Source: Corbicula japonica
Taxonomy: Eukaryota > Mollusca > Bivalvia > Venerida > Cyrenidae
Reading direction: 5' to 3'
Assembly (NCBI GenBank): GCA_038501625.1
Contig: JAZAYU010000037.1
Coordinates: 3,720,001 to 3,784,000, forward strand
Length of the DNA: 64,000 bases
Part shown: positions 9,789 through 21,213 of the stretch, in pieces
How positions within the stretch are numbered: position 1 is the stretch's first letter
How the letters are laid out: the number at the start of each line of letters is the position of its first letter
Notes under the pieces: model-generated
Told to the model about the DNA's origin: nothing
Seen by the model: the letters and a program-made list of their open reading frames with translations, nothing else
Database searches by the model: none
Made by a program: the position numbers and the translations under genes

Positions 9789-11714
9789 TAGTCGATCTCG
9801 AGTATTTAGTAAAGCTCTCCATCTGACTCAGAGAGAAGAGAAAGAGAATTTTGTCTGATCTCCCATCCTTCATGAAAAAGGAACCTGGTAAACTTGCATA
9901 GATTACTTACGATATAAGTCAAAGTGAGAAAAACAAACTAGAGTCGTGGAAAAAGGTGTGTTATTATTTCTAGAAGTCAGGGACGACAAAGGCAAGCCAT
10001 GGGTAAGAAGTGATGTTGACAGTGATGAAAAAATACAAATACTTGTAGTATATTAGTAAGACGAAGACAGACTGTGAATTTCTGTGCACATTTACTAAAG
10101 CTTCACTCAAGGGATCTTAGTGATTAGTTATCGCTATCACTTGAAAACAATTACATTGTAAAATACAACAATTTGGTGCAGTGTTGAAAATTGCGTTTTT
10201 GTTATTCTTGATTTTTCAAGATTTTTATTTTTCAGGATAGACTGTCACTTGTACATTTTACATTTGTATTTATAAATAGAAACAGTATCTGTGCAGAAAC
10301 AGTTATGAAAATATTTTGAACAGATTTTGTCTTTCATTTGCTCTGTACAGAACCAAAACAAATTATTGTTCTTTGAATCTTTACTATATTTGCATGTAAA
10401 AATAAACAGTATCTGTGCAAGAACATTTTCGAAACTGCCTCGCAAAGTCTTTATCTTCTCTTTGCTTTGTTCAGAACAAAGGCTAATTTTTGTTTTCAAC
10501 TTAACTAGCACTTATTAAAGATATATTGTATCTTAAATTTTCAACTTAAGAAAGTCAGTTTCATAAAATTTAAAACTTAATATAAAACAGAATTGGTAAT
10601 AATAATAATTGTTATTGTTGCTTTTGTTTTATTTAAAGTTATATATATTTCAATACTTTTAAATCATATTGGTAAATAATGAAATATCTTATGTAAAAAC
10701 AACAGCACAACGTTTAAAACAACACCAACAAAACAAGAATTTTATGGATATGGATTTTCTGTAAAAAAAAATATATATATTTTTAATTTGTTGTTTTTGT
10801 TATTTCAGATTCTTTAATATCTTACATTACCAAAATATCTTCACTTTATACATTGTTTATAGTTTAACTGAATAACATGAAGAGTTTAACTGAATAACAT
10901 GAAGAAATTTAAGCAAATACTTACACATTCAATTTATAATAATTAGATATTTTGTTTTGTGTTCCATCTCACAATGTATTTATGTTTTATAAAATGTTAA
11001 GAGTTGCATGACTACAGCTGTTCTATTAGTAAGCCAAAGGGTATAAGGCTGAAGTGCTAATAAAGGTTGTTATTGTCATAAAGAGTTATATAAAGTTCAT
11101 CTACAAAATTGTATTTCAACCTGATTATTGTTGTTGTTTTTTGATACTGAATTATGTGAGTTATCATCAATATTATTTTTAGTGTTATCATTGTTGAAAT
11201 ATATCAACTGCAAAAAACAAAGACATCAGTGATCAGAATGTTAACTCCTGTACACTAATTTTTCTAGTTATGCGGCTTCCAAATGCAAATTTTACATGAA
11301 ACTTGTAACCTAAAAAGTTGTAACCTAAAAAGTATGTGTCCTATTCACTTAATAATTAGAATATATCATCTGCCTGAACAAAGCCGTCTGTGACAACAAG
11401 AATGATTTCTCCTGTTTGACAACTTTTGGATTCGCCGGTTCCAAACGCAACTTTAGGCAACACATGTTTTCCCTGGAACACCGAATTCTAGTTTTAGTTA
11501 TAGTAATTATTATTACTATTGCTACTGTTGTCGTTATTATTATCATTTTTATTATAACCAAGTTTGTTGTTAATATTTTCATGTTTATATGATAAAAATG
11601 TGCATTCTCTCATGTATACTGATTTAGATGTAAATAAATATTTATTATGTTCAATTTTGTTTTATACTACCTTATTCCAACCATGGGTAAACCAAACTGC
11701 AACCACATAACCAT
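9789..11714. other. AT-rich interior of the 7-kb element
   Basis: No supported gene. Two diverged direct repeats are visible: a unit starting AACAGTATCTGTGCA at 10281 and 10405 (spacing 124), and a unit of about 90 bp near 11213 and 11375. Both may be old tandem duplications. Confidence 0.5.
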
Positions 11715-11893
11715 AATTCAACCTAATATCAACGTTGATTTAACTGTCGATTCAACGATGATGACAACGTTGATACAACGTTGAAATTTCAACGTCATTT
11801 CAACTTTCAAAAACAATAGTTGTTTCAACCAAATTTCAACGTTGAAAAATGACCAAATTTCAACGTTGTATCAACGTTGAATTGCCCACTGGG

Positions 11894-11900
11894 ATTGTAT
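11894..11900. repeat. Target-site duplication, right copy (ATTGTAT)
   Basis: Identical to 4881-4887, immediately outside the CCCACTGGG end of the 7-kb element. Confidence 0.8.
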
Positions 11901-14283
11901 GCCTGTTGTAGTTTATAAAATATGTAAACAAATCTTAGCATTATATGGAAATATAACACTGCATCCTCAAAGATACGTTTTGTTTGCAACGTTTTATTTG
12001 TAAACAAATGTTTGTAAATTGTAAGTCCTGACGGGTAGTGACGTGACCATTTGAAAAAGTATGGTGCTCACAGAGAAGCACAATGTCAACACATTAATAA
12101 ACATAGACTCTTCCATGGTGTCCTTTGGTTTGTTTTAAGTTTGAGTGTGTTTGAAGATTGCCATTCCTCCCATAAATGGTAAAATGGGTATAAACAAGAA
12201 GGAAAAATACAAAAACAGGCGTAAAAAATTTGGACAAGGGTGTGGACATAATTCATCAAAGGCTAGGAAAATGCGACGTTGTCGTTTACTTGCTAAAGTC
12301 ATGAAATATAAAAATCATCAGTTTTCCACTAATATAAAACCTTATCAAATAGTAAGGAAACAATCATCTTCAAATGGAAAATATTACACCAAACTCGCGG
12401 TAAAACGTTTACCTGTTGTGAGACTATTGAAGTCTAAATTATGCAAAATATCAAGGTTAAAAACTTCCATGATTAGTGAACAATTGACTGGAAATAGAAT
12501 TATTAATCTCGAACTTTTACAAGAACATGTTGGACAGATAACAACACATGTGTGTTTGTGTGATAAAGCTAGAGAGGTAGTTGCACTTGGATTGTCACCC
12601 GTTGTGTTGAAGGCTGAGACAAAAAAAGTGGCCTTTTTAGTGTTATAATTGCTGAGTGTCAGGGCTGTAAACTTCTGTTTAATATCTCAAACAGTAAGGT
12701 ACAAAGTAACGGATTGAAAGACATAAATGTTCGTGCAGTATGGGGCACGGTTACAACAGGTAGAGGTCCAGCACAATTAAACGAACTTCTCAGCACAATG
12801 GACATACCTCAAATGCATGGACTCATGTTTTCCATCATAGAGGATAGCATTGGGAAATGGTGGTTGGCCATACTTCAACAAGAAATGATAAAAGCTGGAA
12901 AGGAGGAAAGAGATATGGCAATTATGCGAGGTGATTTCCATGAAGGTGTGCCAGCTATTACAGTGGTATGTGATGGGGGTGGTCTAAGCGCACCCACAAA
13001 CATTCATATAATGCCCTTGGTGGTGTTGCCGTTATCATAGGAGCAGAATCCAAAAAATTATTACATATTGGAATCCGTAACAAACATTGTGCTACATGTG
13101 CTGCAGCAGCAAATAACAACATACAGCCAAAAGAACATGACTGTTACAAAAATTGGTCTGGAACATCCCAAGCAATGGAGTCTGATATTATTTTAGATGG
13201 GTTTATGCAGGCAGAAAAATTACACGGAGTTCGTTATATGAGAATGATTGCTGATGTTGATAGTTCTGTGTACTCTAAAGTTGTGGAATCGGCGCCAGTA
13301 TGGGGTGGTCATGTAAAAAAATTGAAATGTGCTAATCACACGTGCAAATGTGTTCGAGCAAGCTTAGAAAAACTTGTTCAAGAAAAACCTTTTTACAAAG
13401 GGAAAGGTAAACTGACAGCAAAGAACATTGTACGGCTGACAACGGCAATAAGATGTGCAATTAGAATGCGATCAAAAGAAAAAAATGTCAAGCTACTAAA
13501 ACACGACATTAAAAATTCAGTTCATCATGTACTGGGATTTCATGACAGATGTTCAGATTTCTGCCTATCCACATAAAATGCAGAAAACAAAGATTCACAG
13601 ACTTCAAGCAATGTTTCAAAAACCAGTTTCTGTTAGTGAATGTTTACAGGACATCATATCAGAACAGTGTGACTTTTGGGCACAACCAACTGAAAATGAC
13701 TTACAATCGGCAAGAAATGCTGAGAAATCTATGCTAAAATATGATGACATTAAGATATTATAAGGGATGTGTCTGTCATTTTGAATAGAGTTGCAGATAA
13801 GGCTGATCGACTGATGGGCAATTTCACTACCAACCTTGCTGAAAGCTGGATGGCCATTCGCGCTAAGTTTGATGGTGGAAAACAGATCAATCGTTGTAAC
13901 AGAGGTTCGTGGAATACCCGGTGCTATGGGGGCGCACTCAGAAAAAATTTAGGTCCAGCCTGGTCCCCAATGGTGTTCCAACAAGTGACAGGATGTGAAC
14001 CAGGCAAGCATTTCTTTAACCATGTCCACCAAACGCACAGGAAAGATATCAGTTGTAAGAAATATAGGAAGTCAGAAAAATGTCGCCTTGCCAGACAAAA
14101 AGTTAGGTGCCTTAAAAACTAACGCCTCAAAACGAGCAAAGCTTGATTATGGACAGCCATTGGATGACACTCCTGATCTTCCTCCTGATGAATTAAGTAC
14201 ACGATGCTCACAGTTTTATAAGCAAAATATTGAAAAAACTCCCGAACAGATAACTAACATTGAAGTGCCAACTCGAACACAGA

Positions 14284-14690
14284 GTGATAATGACATGTGG
14301 ATGAGTGAAAGAAAACTGAGATTGACTAGTTCTCACTTTGGAGAAATATTTTCAAGAAGAGATAATAATAACTCCACATGTCTCGTTAAAAACCTTCTTT
14401 ATTCCAATTTTAAGGGGAATATTTTCACCATCCGTGGGTTAAACCAGGAGGACAATGCCATAAGAGAGTACTTAAATAACAGTAAAAAGTATACCGTTGA
14501 AAAATGTGGCTTAGTAATTTCAGGGAAGCATCCATATTTGGCAACAAGCCCTGATGGACTCGTAATAGACCAAAATAAAAACACAGTTGGTTTAATTGAA
14601 ATTAAACATCTCTTGCAAAACAATAGATATATGGTTGAAGAAGCTGTTGGCAAAGTGTCAAATTTCTGTCTTGAAAAAAGTACAAACAAA
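14284..14690 (+). other. YqaJ-type nuclease domain within the pseudogene
   Basis: It starts MWMSERKLRLTSSHFGEI, which is the usual entry helix, and continues through GLNQEDNAIREY, PYLATSPDGLV and GLIEIKH. The acidic and lysine residues of the PD-(D/E)xK site are intact. The premature stop at 14721 would cut the protein just after this domain, before the conserved QGQL helix. Confidence 0.75.
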
Positions 14691-15314
14691 ATATCACCGA
14701 AAAAATCCCATAAAATATACTAACAGATACAGGGACAACTAAACATCCTTGAAAAAGAATGGTGCGATCTCATTATTAGGAGAACAAACCCCTATGATAT
14801 GTACATTGAAAGAGTGTATCGTGATGAAAACATATGGAGTGAAATGATTCCAAAATTAGAAGCCTTCTTCTTCAAGTTCTTACTTCCTGAGCTTGCCTCA
14901 CCTAGACATAAGACTGCCACGGGCATCCGCAAGCCTTGTTTACCATGGGTATGCATCATGTACCACTGATATTATGTCTTAATTATTGACATTATTTGAT
15001 AGAATACTCAAACACTAACAGTTAAAGAATGAAAAGAACTTAAAAATGTAAAGTTTCAAACTTTATTTTTTGTATAATAAAAGACCATAAAATGTTGCAG
15101 GTTTTTATACTTTAACAATGACAATTATAATGATACATGATGATGTTAACAGCAAAAAATGAATATATTAGCTACAGAAGCACATTTCATGATCTTACTG
15201 CAAATTTAAATAAGGAGTGATATTGTAACACTAAGGTTACCATTTGTAGTTAGCTTACAAACACTGCAGTGTCCTCCATCACTTAACTTAAAATATGTCC
15301 TGCTGTAATTTCAG

Positions 15315-15380
15315 TATGAAAGTCAATTGTCCGGAAAGCACAAGACAGCAAAAGGAAACAGATCACAGAAGCAAACTAAG
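15315..15380 (+). other. Exon 3 of the Mutator/YqaJ pseudogene
   Basis: Acceptor taatttcag, donor gtaaat, 22 codons in phase 0 (YESQLSGKHKTAKGNRSQKQ, then TK). It follows the donor at 14949 after the phase-0 Trp. A basic, Lys- and Gln-rich linker. Confidence 0.5.
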
Positions 15381-15632
15381 GTAAATGATATAATTTGTTT
15401 GTTTAGGATCAACAAATAACTGTGAATTACAGTCTTTGAATGAGTCATACAATTATGATCATCATATACCATACACATGATTTTGCACAATTTTTGATTA
15501 ATATTCCATTATTATTAAATTCATTTCAGTTCATTTGTATATAAATACCAATTCATAAATGAATGAATAATTTAACTTGTTTTATTATAATATTAAATTA
15601 ATTATACTCATATACATGTAATTTTGTTTAAG

Positions 15633-15730
15633 GGAGCTGCATGCCAAAGTCAAAGTCATCCATAGGGAATTCATTGGTACATGTAAGCCAAACACCAAGT
15701 TTGATAAATGAAAAAGAAAAAGCTAATGAG
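15633..15730 (+). other. Exon 4 of the Mutator/YqaJ pseudogene
   Basis: The donor is gtaaga at 15731. The frame that ends in phase 0 reads SCMPKSKSSIGNSLVHVSQT and on to EKEKANE. The acceptor (tttaag at 15632) leaves two extra bases before that frame, so either the acceptor is mis-set or this is another frameshift. Confidence 0.4.
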
Positions 15731-15897
15731 GTAAGATAATTCTTTCATGAAAGTGATTGGTATTGAAAATAAATTTAATAAATGTAATATTTCTACTATA
15801 AAATAACCAATATTGTTCTTATTGTGATAGCCTTTATTTCATTATTATTCAGCATTATCATTGGTGCTATTTCTACTTCGTTGTGAAATGTTCAGCC

Positions 15898-16080
15898 GTT
15901 ATTGCAAGGGCAAACATTGTAGATCCAGATTACTTTAGCCGGCACATTTTTCAGATCATGATCTGCAGTGTTTGCTTTTTGGTCAGAAATAATCATATAA
16001 ATAAAAGAAGCAGACAGTTGAAATCATCATCAAAAGGCAAGGGTGTGCCAGCTGATCTGAATCTACACTTGTTGCACACA
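15898..16080. repeat. Dispersed palindromic repeat family B, copy 1
   Basis: It carries TGTAGATCCAGATTA, GATCATGATCTGCAGTG, TTTTTGGTCAGAAATAA and a mirrored GATCTGAATCTACACTTG. The half-sites are inverted, so the unit can fold back. Further copies are at 18600, 19005 and 37685. Confidence 0.7.
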
Positions 16081-16391
16081 GAGTAAAATCATATATGTAT
16101 ACATGTATGAAAATATTCAAATTTAGACATTGGCAGCCATTAATCCTAAATCCCTTACACATGAGATCTTTGTAATTACTATATTAGTCATCGGACACTT
16201 GCTGATGCAGATGATATGGATTTGTATAATCTTATTTGAAATGTTTACAGTCATGTCATGTGTGGTTTATTTCATGTGCATTTGTATAAATCCTGTTATA
16301 ATTTTTTGTTGTTGAATTTATTTTGAAAATGCATAATTCTTATGTTGTTTATGACCCTTGTTGATGTATGTGCATTTCATGAAATTTTCAG

Positions 16392-16445
16392 GTTGAGCGG
16401 AAATCTGGAAGAACAAGGAGACTGCCTGTAAAACTATTAGATTGA
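16392..16445 (+). other. Terminal exon of the Mutator/YqaJ pseudogene
   Basis: Acceptor attttcag ends at 16391. Seventeen codons in phase 0 read VERKSGRTRRLPVKLLD, then TGA. Phase agrees with the donor at 15731. Confidence 0.5.
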
Positions 16446-18599
16446 TTGGTATGTGTACAATTTACATTATAATTATTAAATCAATATATGTTATTGATCC
16501 ATTTGGAGAATTATTATACCATTAACCTGATATTTTGTGGAATATGGCTGTTTTCAAATGAGTCAACATTATAGATCCAGTTAAGCTGACTCATCCGTGT
16601 TGTCAGTTATGATCTGCTATGTAAGCTGTAAATTTAATAGTTTATTTTAGACTAAAAAGTGACCATTATAAATCCAGGACATCAGTTTCCTATGATCCAC
16701 ATGTACACCGGTTGCATATGATAAAAAATTCTATTAACTTAATGTTTTATAAAAAAAATGTACAAAAATTTGCAATTTGCTTTGCCATACAATTTAGTAA
16801 AACTCTTAAGAAAGACTCTTAAAAGTACATGTATATGCTCCATTTCTAGATCTAATTTGGCTTACACAATTTTCTTAATTTTTTCATTTAAAACATTCAA
16901 GCATGCTCTTGTATTACTCTTTTAAACTGTAAAAAAGCAATGTAACACTTGTTCTATCTTTACTATCAAACAGACATTGTATTTTGTGTCAACTTTAATA
17001 TTTAGGACTGTAATTATAATTACATTTAAATTTATGAAAACTTATTATTGCAGGTAATCTCAATAATTGGTATTCACAACGGGCAACATGGCTTTTGATA
17101 GATAGAAAAGGAAATGTGAAAACCGCATAAACTTACACATCGAAATATTGCAGTCTTTGTGCTATTGCGCCTATTGTTGGGTGGAATGCATGATACTTTC
17201 CACGTCGCCTAGCCCCAGAGGTGTTTATGTAATGACCAACATATGTGCTGGATATACACTTTTTTCCTTCACAGTAAACATGTATGATTGGATTCAGCAT
17301 ACCGGTTTATGACAACAGAGTAGGAAATGTCAATCAACTTAGTATTAAAAATAAAGAACATGTAAATATATGTAAAGTCAATGACATTTGCTGCCGAATT
17401 TCTTTCATATAAAGGAATTTTTTGGTGAAGTGTAAAGATAGATGAAGAGTATTTGAACAGCACCACAATAACAAGAAAACTCAGTGTTAAATGTCAATAA
17501 AATGGATAATTTGTGGAATTGTTGACATATAAGGGAAGTTGCCAAAATAAGCTGACTACAGCAAGTACAGGTAGATAGATACTAAAGTAATACTTCCTGT
17601 CATAGTGAATACAGTTGTGATAATGGAATGACAAGTTTTCCATGTTTTATAGGTTGTACACTTTTACAGAATGGTGCAGAACTTGATGGCTTCTGAATGA
17701 TATTTTACTTGTACAATTATTTGTGAACTTATTATTGTGCAAATGTTGAATAAATTTATATTTTTAATAATTTAATTATATTTAAAGAAGAAAAAATGTT
17801 GATTTTTGCATGGTCCATGCTTGAGAGAGCACTAAAACAATTAGGACTGATTTGTTTATGTACATTTGTGGTAAAAACCTCTGTGCTGTAACATAAATTC
17901 ATTTGTTTTTACATGTATATATCTTTAGGTACAGTGATATATTTTTGATTTACATGTGGTTTAATTTGGTGTACATCATACTGTGGAAATTGTGCATAAT
18001 TAAACCATTAATAATCAAATTTTATATGAACAATACAAGTGTACAGATTTTGGTTGAACTTTTCAAATATGGCTGTTATGAAACAAGTTATATGTGTACA
18101 AATGTTGTTAACCTGCTTTATTTGTATGTATAAACAGAAATAATTTCTACTGCAGAGCAGTTTACATTAGTTACCTGTACATCAAACATAAGTTGTGCAG
18201 GATTGTAGACAAGTTGTATATATGATTTTGTATGCTTTGCAGTGAAATATTTATGTTTCTGGTAAAATAACATTGTTATTCCACTGTTTTTTAAATGTGG
18301 AATACCTAATTTCTGTTATCAAACAAAATTGGGAAATTATAGTTGCACTTACATGTAACTGTTCATCTGAACAGTTGTTCTCCAAATTTAAGGCATCAAC
18401 TCCTCCTTTTTTTCTCAGACTGGTGGATTTCTTTCAAAGTTTCACAAATGATCATGCACAATGTGTAAATAGTCAACATGATAAGATAATACCAATTTTT
18501 ACATCAATTATAAGTCTTTGTTAACCAGGCTGTTTTTTTACTGTTCTGGATTGATTTTACACTTTAATGTTTTTCACCTGCAACCATTTTTAACTTGTT
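16446..18599. other. AT-rich intergenic sequence
   Basis: No supported gene. A short fragment near 17200-17220 (CGTCGCCTAGCCCC) resembles the end of repeat family A at 39140-39153. The short ORFs here have no recognisable domain or splice context. Confidence 0.5.
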
Positions 18600-18800
18600 T
18601 CTCCATATATATGCATTTGCATGCACATGCGACCAGTATAGATCTTCATCAGCCGGCACATCTGTACTGTCTGATCAGGATCTGCACTGCTCACATTTTG
18701 GTCAGAAATAACCTTACGAATCATAAAGGTAACATTCCAGATCTTGATCAGACAGCACACATGTGCCGGCTGATTTGGATCTACCCTTTTCGACCACGCA
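18600..18800. repeat. Dispersed palindromic repeat family B, copy 2
   Basis: It shares GATCAGGATCTGCACTG, the TTTTGGTCAGAAATAA block and a mirrored CAGATCTTGATCAGACAGCA with the other copies. An ORF read across it is a by-product of the repeat. Confidence 0.75.
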
Positions 18801-19004
18801 ATGAAAGTGTGTCTATGGAGGAAATAGTTAACACAGTTATGGTCACAGTTATGGGCCTTTGTTGAAATAGCTGTTAAAATAGCTTTCTCTCTGACAAATA
18901 TTACTATTATTTTTTCTTATGTTTCAACAAGAAAGATATTGCTGAACAGCTAATGCTTAAAGTGTATCTACTTAATCCTTTTTTTTGTATATATATGCTT
19001 GTTT

Positions 19005-19195
19005 ACGCATGTCCACTGATCCAGTGTAGATCCACATCAGCCTTTACACTTGTGCCATCTGATCAGGATCTGCACTGATCGCATTTTGGTCAGAAATGAT
19101 CGCACGAATCAAAAATCAAACTGTGTAGTTCCTGTTCAGATGGTATGGATGTGTCAAATGATCTGGATCAACACTGTTTGCAGATGCAATAAAGG
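19005..19195. repeat. Dispersed palindromic repeat family B, copy 3
   Basis: GTGTAGATCCACATCAGCC, CTGATCAGGATCTGCACTGA and CATTTTGGTCAGAAATGA occur in the same order as in copy 2, about 400 bp away. Confidence 0.75.
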
Positions 19196-21213
19196 CATAT
19201 ATAAGGAGAAAAGGGCTAACAGATTATGAAAAAGTTTATATACCGGACTTGTATTTCGTTTTGACAAGGCCGGTGTTATAAATAACTTTACAATTATGCT
19301 TATTTTGCCAAAATGATGAACATGTATGTTATTATTGTTACATGCTACTGATAACATTATAAAGGAGGTTTAGTTGCTAATACTGTACCTGTCGAATGTC
19401 TGAGTGTAGTTATAATTGTGTTTGTATTTGACTTTGTTGTGGACATTTAATGACTTGCACAGAAGATCAGTCAGCAAGGTTTTGTAGATGATTGTTAATA
19501 AAATAAATTTTCTTCAAACAATTTAGGCCATAATTAAAGACCTTTGTTAATTTTAATTATAAAATTTTTCAGCACTCTTCTCATTTACTACTTGATGTTT
19601 TTTTTTTCACTCTTGCAAACATTATCAGGCATGGTGTGTAGATGATGAAAAGAAAATATTGTTTAAATGCATGGCATTTTCGTTTTTTATATTTTACATT
19701 TTGTAGCGTAATAAAATCTTCTGATGTCAACACCTCATTACCTTTGAGTACAATGACACCATGATTCTGAAATTTGTATTCCCCACTTGTTGTAATGCAA
19801 ATTTTTGACCTTAATCTCAGAAATATTGTTCTTTCTTACACTGGTTGAATTAAATATTCTCAATAACATACTGCAAACATAACCCCTTGAATGCAGTTGG
19901 ACAGTCTGTCCTATGATGTTTATAATGTTATAAAAATGTAACAATGGCCTCTGCTGGATCAGTTTAACTGATCAAGTGTTTAATTAAGAATATTTATTCA
20001 AATAAATGAAATGATATTTGTTCACTTTTCTTTCATGCATTTGTACAATACATGACATGTATGTATTGACATGTACGAGTATTCAAGATATTTCATATAT
20101 TGCATATCATTTAAAGAAAAAAACCTATTGGGAAGGAAATCATTTATATGTCTTGCAAATGATGTAGTTGTACAAATAATATACATAATTTATAACATTG
20201 TTTTGGTACAACAAAATCTGTGAATAATGTAGTCATTGAAACAATTGTCCAAACTGTGCACCATACTTTTCAATAGGAACTACTTTTATTCTAAAATGTC
20301 CGCCATTTTTTTCACATGTAAACAAATTAAACAATTTAAAATTTAACTACTTCAAAGTGATTCTTGAGCACAAATCACAACAAGATATTCTTGGTATATG
20401 TCATGGCATTGTTTTAGGCATGTACTTTTATAATAGTTGTTTGTTGATATTGTGATAAACTGCAAATACATATTAGCATATATGGTGGTCAAACCTCAAA
20501 GTTGATTGTTTTCTTTTTGTTTTACATTGATAAACCTGTAATACTACATTCATATGTAATGTGTGAAAAGACTGAGCCATTAAAACATAATATTTTCTTA
20601 GCTGTGAACATTGACTTTTTCCCATCACCCCACCCACTTTGGTTCTGAAGAAGGCCCTTAACAATGAATTTAATCATATCCAACTTTGCTCATCATCGGT
20701 TAGCAAAAAACGAATTTCTCAATAGATTATGAAGGAACAATTCAGTTTTTTTACTACAGTTTTATTTCAGTCGAAAAAACCCATAGTACATATTAAAGAT
20801 AAATTTCTGCCGATTAAGATGGTTATTTTTATTTTAATTTATCTTAACGATAATTTGGTCCTTTTTGACTTTGAATATAGCCACCCTATTTTCCCTTTTA
20901 TTTACATAGAAACTTTAGAGAAAGTTGGATTTTTTCGCTGATCCTTATGTATTCTATTTTTAATATCTTTTATCCAAATTATAAGTTTTAAAAAAACCCA
21001 GGTTACATAGTTTGCAAAAAATATTAAGCTATTGTTTAAACTAATTTTTATTAAATTAAATTTAAAACATGCTAGTCCTTTTTAGCTTTTTCTAACACGA
21101 CTATCAAATATTTTAAGTAAACATTTAAGTCTCCGTAAATTTGCGAACATTCCCGATATGTTACGATCATTGACGGAAGATTGTTTAATTCGGCAGTCAA
21201 GTGCAGAAAAAAT
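19196..21213. other. AT-rich intergenic sequence
   Basis: I see no gene, RNA or repeat pair here that I can support. Short ORFs lack splice signals and domains. Confidence 0.5.

Larger units (their letters stand above)
4888..11893 (+). mobile_element. 7.0-kb TIR element with AACGTTGA arrays at both ends
   Basis: The termini are inverted: CCCAGTGGGCATTCAACG at 4888 and its mirror, with one extra base, ending at 11893. Both subterminal regions (4888-5095 and about 11715-11893) carry many copies of the palindrome CAACGTTG or AACGTTGA, which look like transposase-binding arrays. The element is flanked by a 7-bp duplication. Inside on the plus strand are two exons and a possible third of a DUF4806-like gene, a two-exon zinc-finger gene at 8653-9336, and a nested TTAA MITE at 7552-8248. 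The zinc finger is of a type found with hAT-derived proteins, but a 7-bp duplication and CCCAG ends do not fit a standard 8-bp, CAG-ended hAT, so I leave the superfamily open. No catalytic transposase domain was seen, so it looks non-autonomous or decayed. Confidence 0.8.
12157..16445 (+). pseudogene. Mutator-like transposase / YqaJ nuclease gene, disabled
   Basis: A spliced gene of the family that joins a Mutator-like transposase region to a YqaJ-type (lambda-exonuclease-like) nuclease. Large exon 12157-14948: a basic N-terminus (MGINKKEKYKNRRKKFG), then a transposase-like core with AVWGTVTTGRG, VVCDGG and a Cys/His cluster (NKHCATCAAA, HDCYKNWSGTSQAMESDII). The nuclease follows, with SPDGL (Asp at 14553) and IEIK (Glu 14598, Lys 14604), i.e. 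PD-(D/E)xK residues kept. The frame shifts near 12620 (an A-run one base short), 12980, 13570, 13755 and between 14000 and 14110, and a TAA at 14721-14723 replaces an expected Tyr before QIQGQLNILEKEW. Small exons follow at 15315-15380, about 15633-15730 and 16392-16445. No terminal inverted repeats of its own were found, so it may be a domesticated or stranded copy. Confidence 0.8.

Noticed and set aside
4888..11893. Assigning the 7-kb element to hAT
   Set aside because: The zinc finger suggests it, but the 7-bp duplication and CCCAG ends do not match the 8-bp, CAG-type standard and no transposase core was found.
18518..18865. 115-codon plus-strand ORF
   Set aside because: It runs through repeat family B and reads the repeat's palindromic half-sites.
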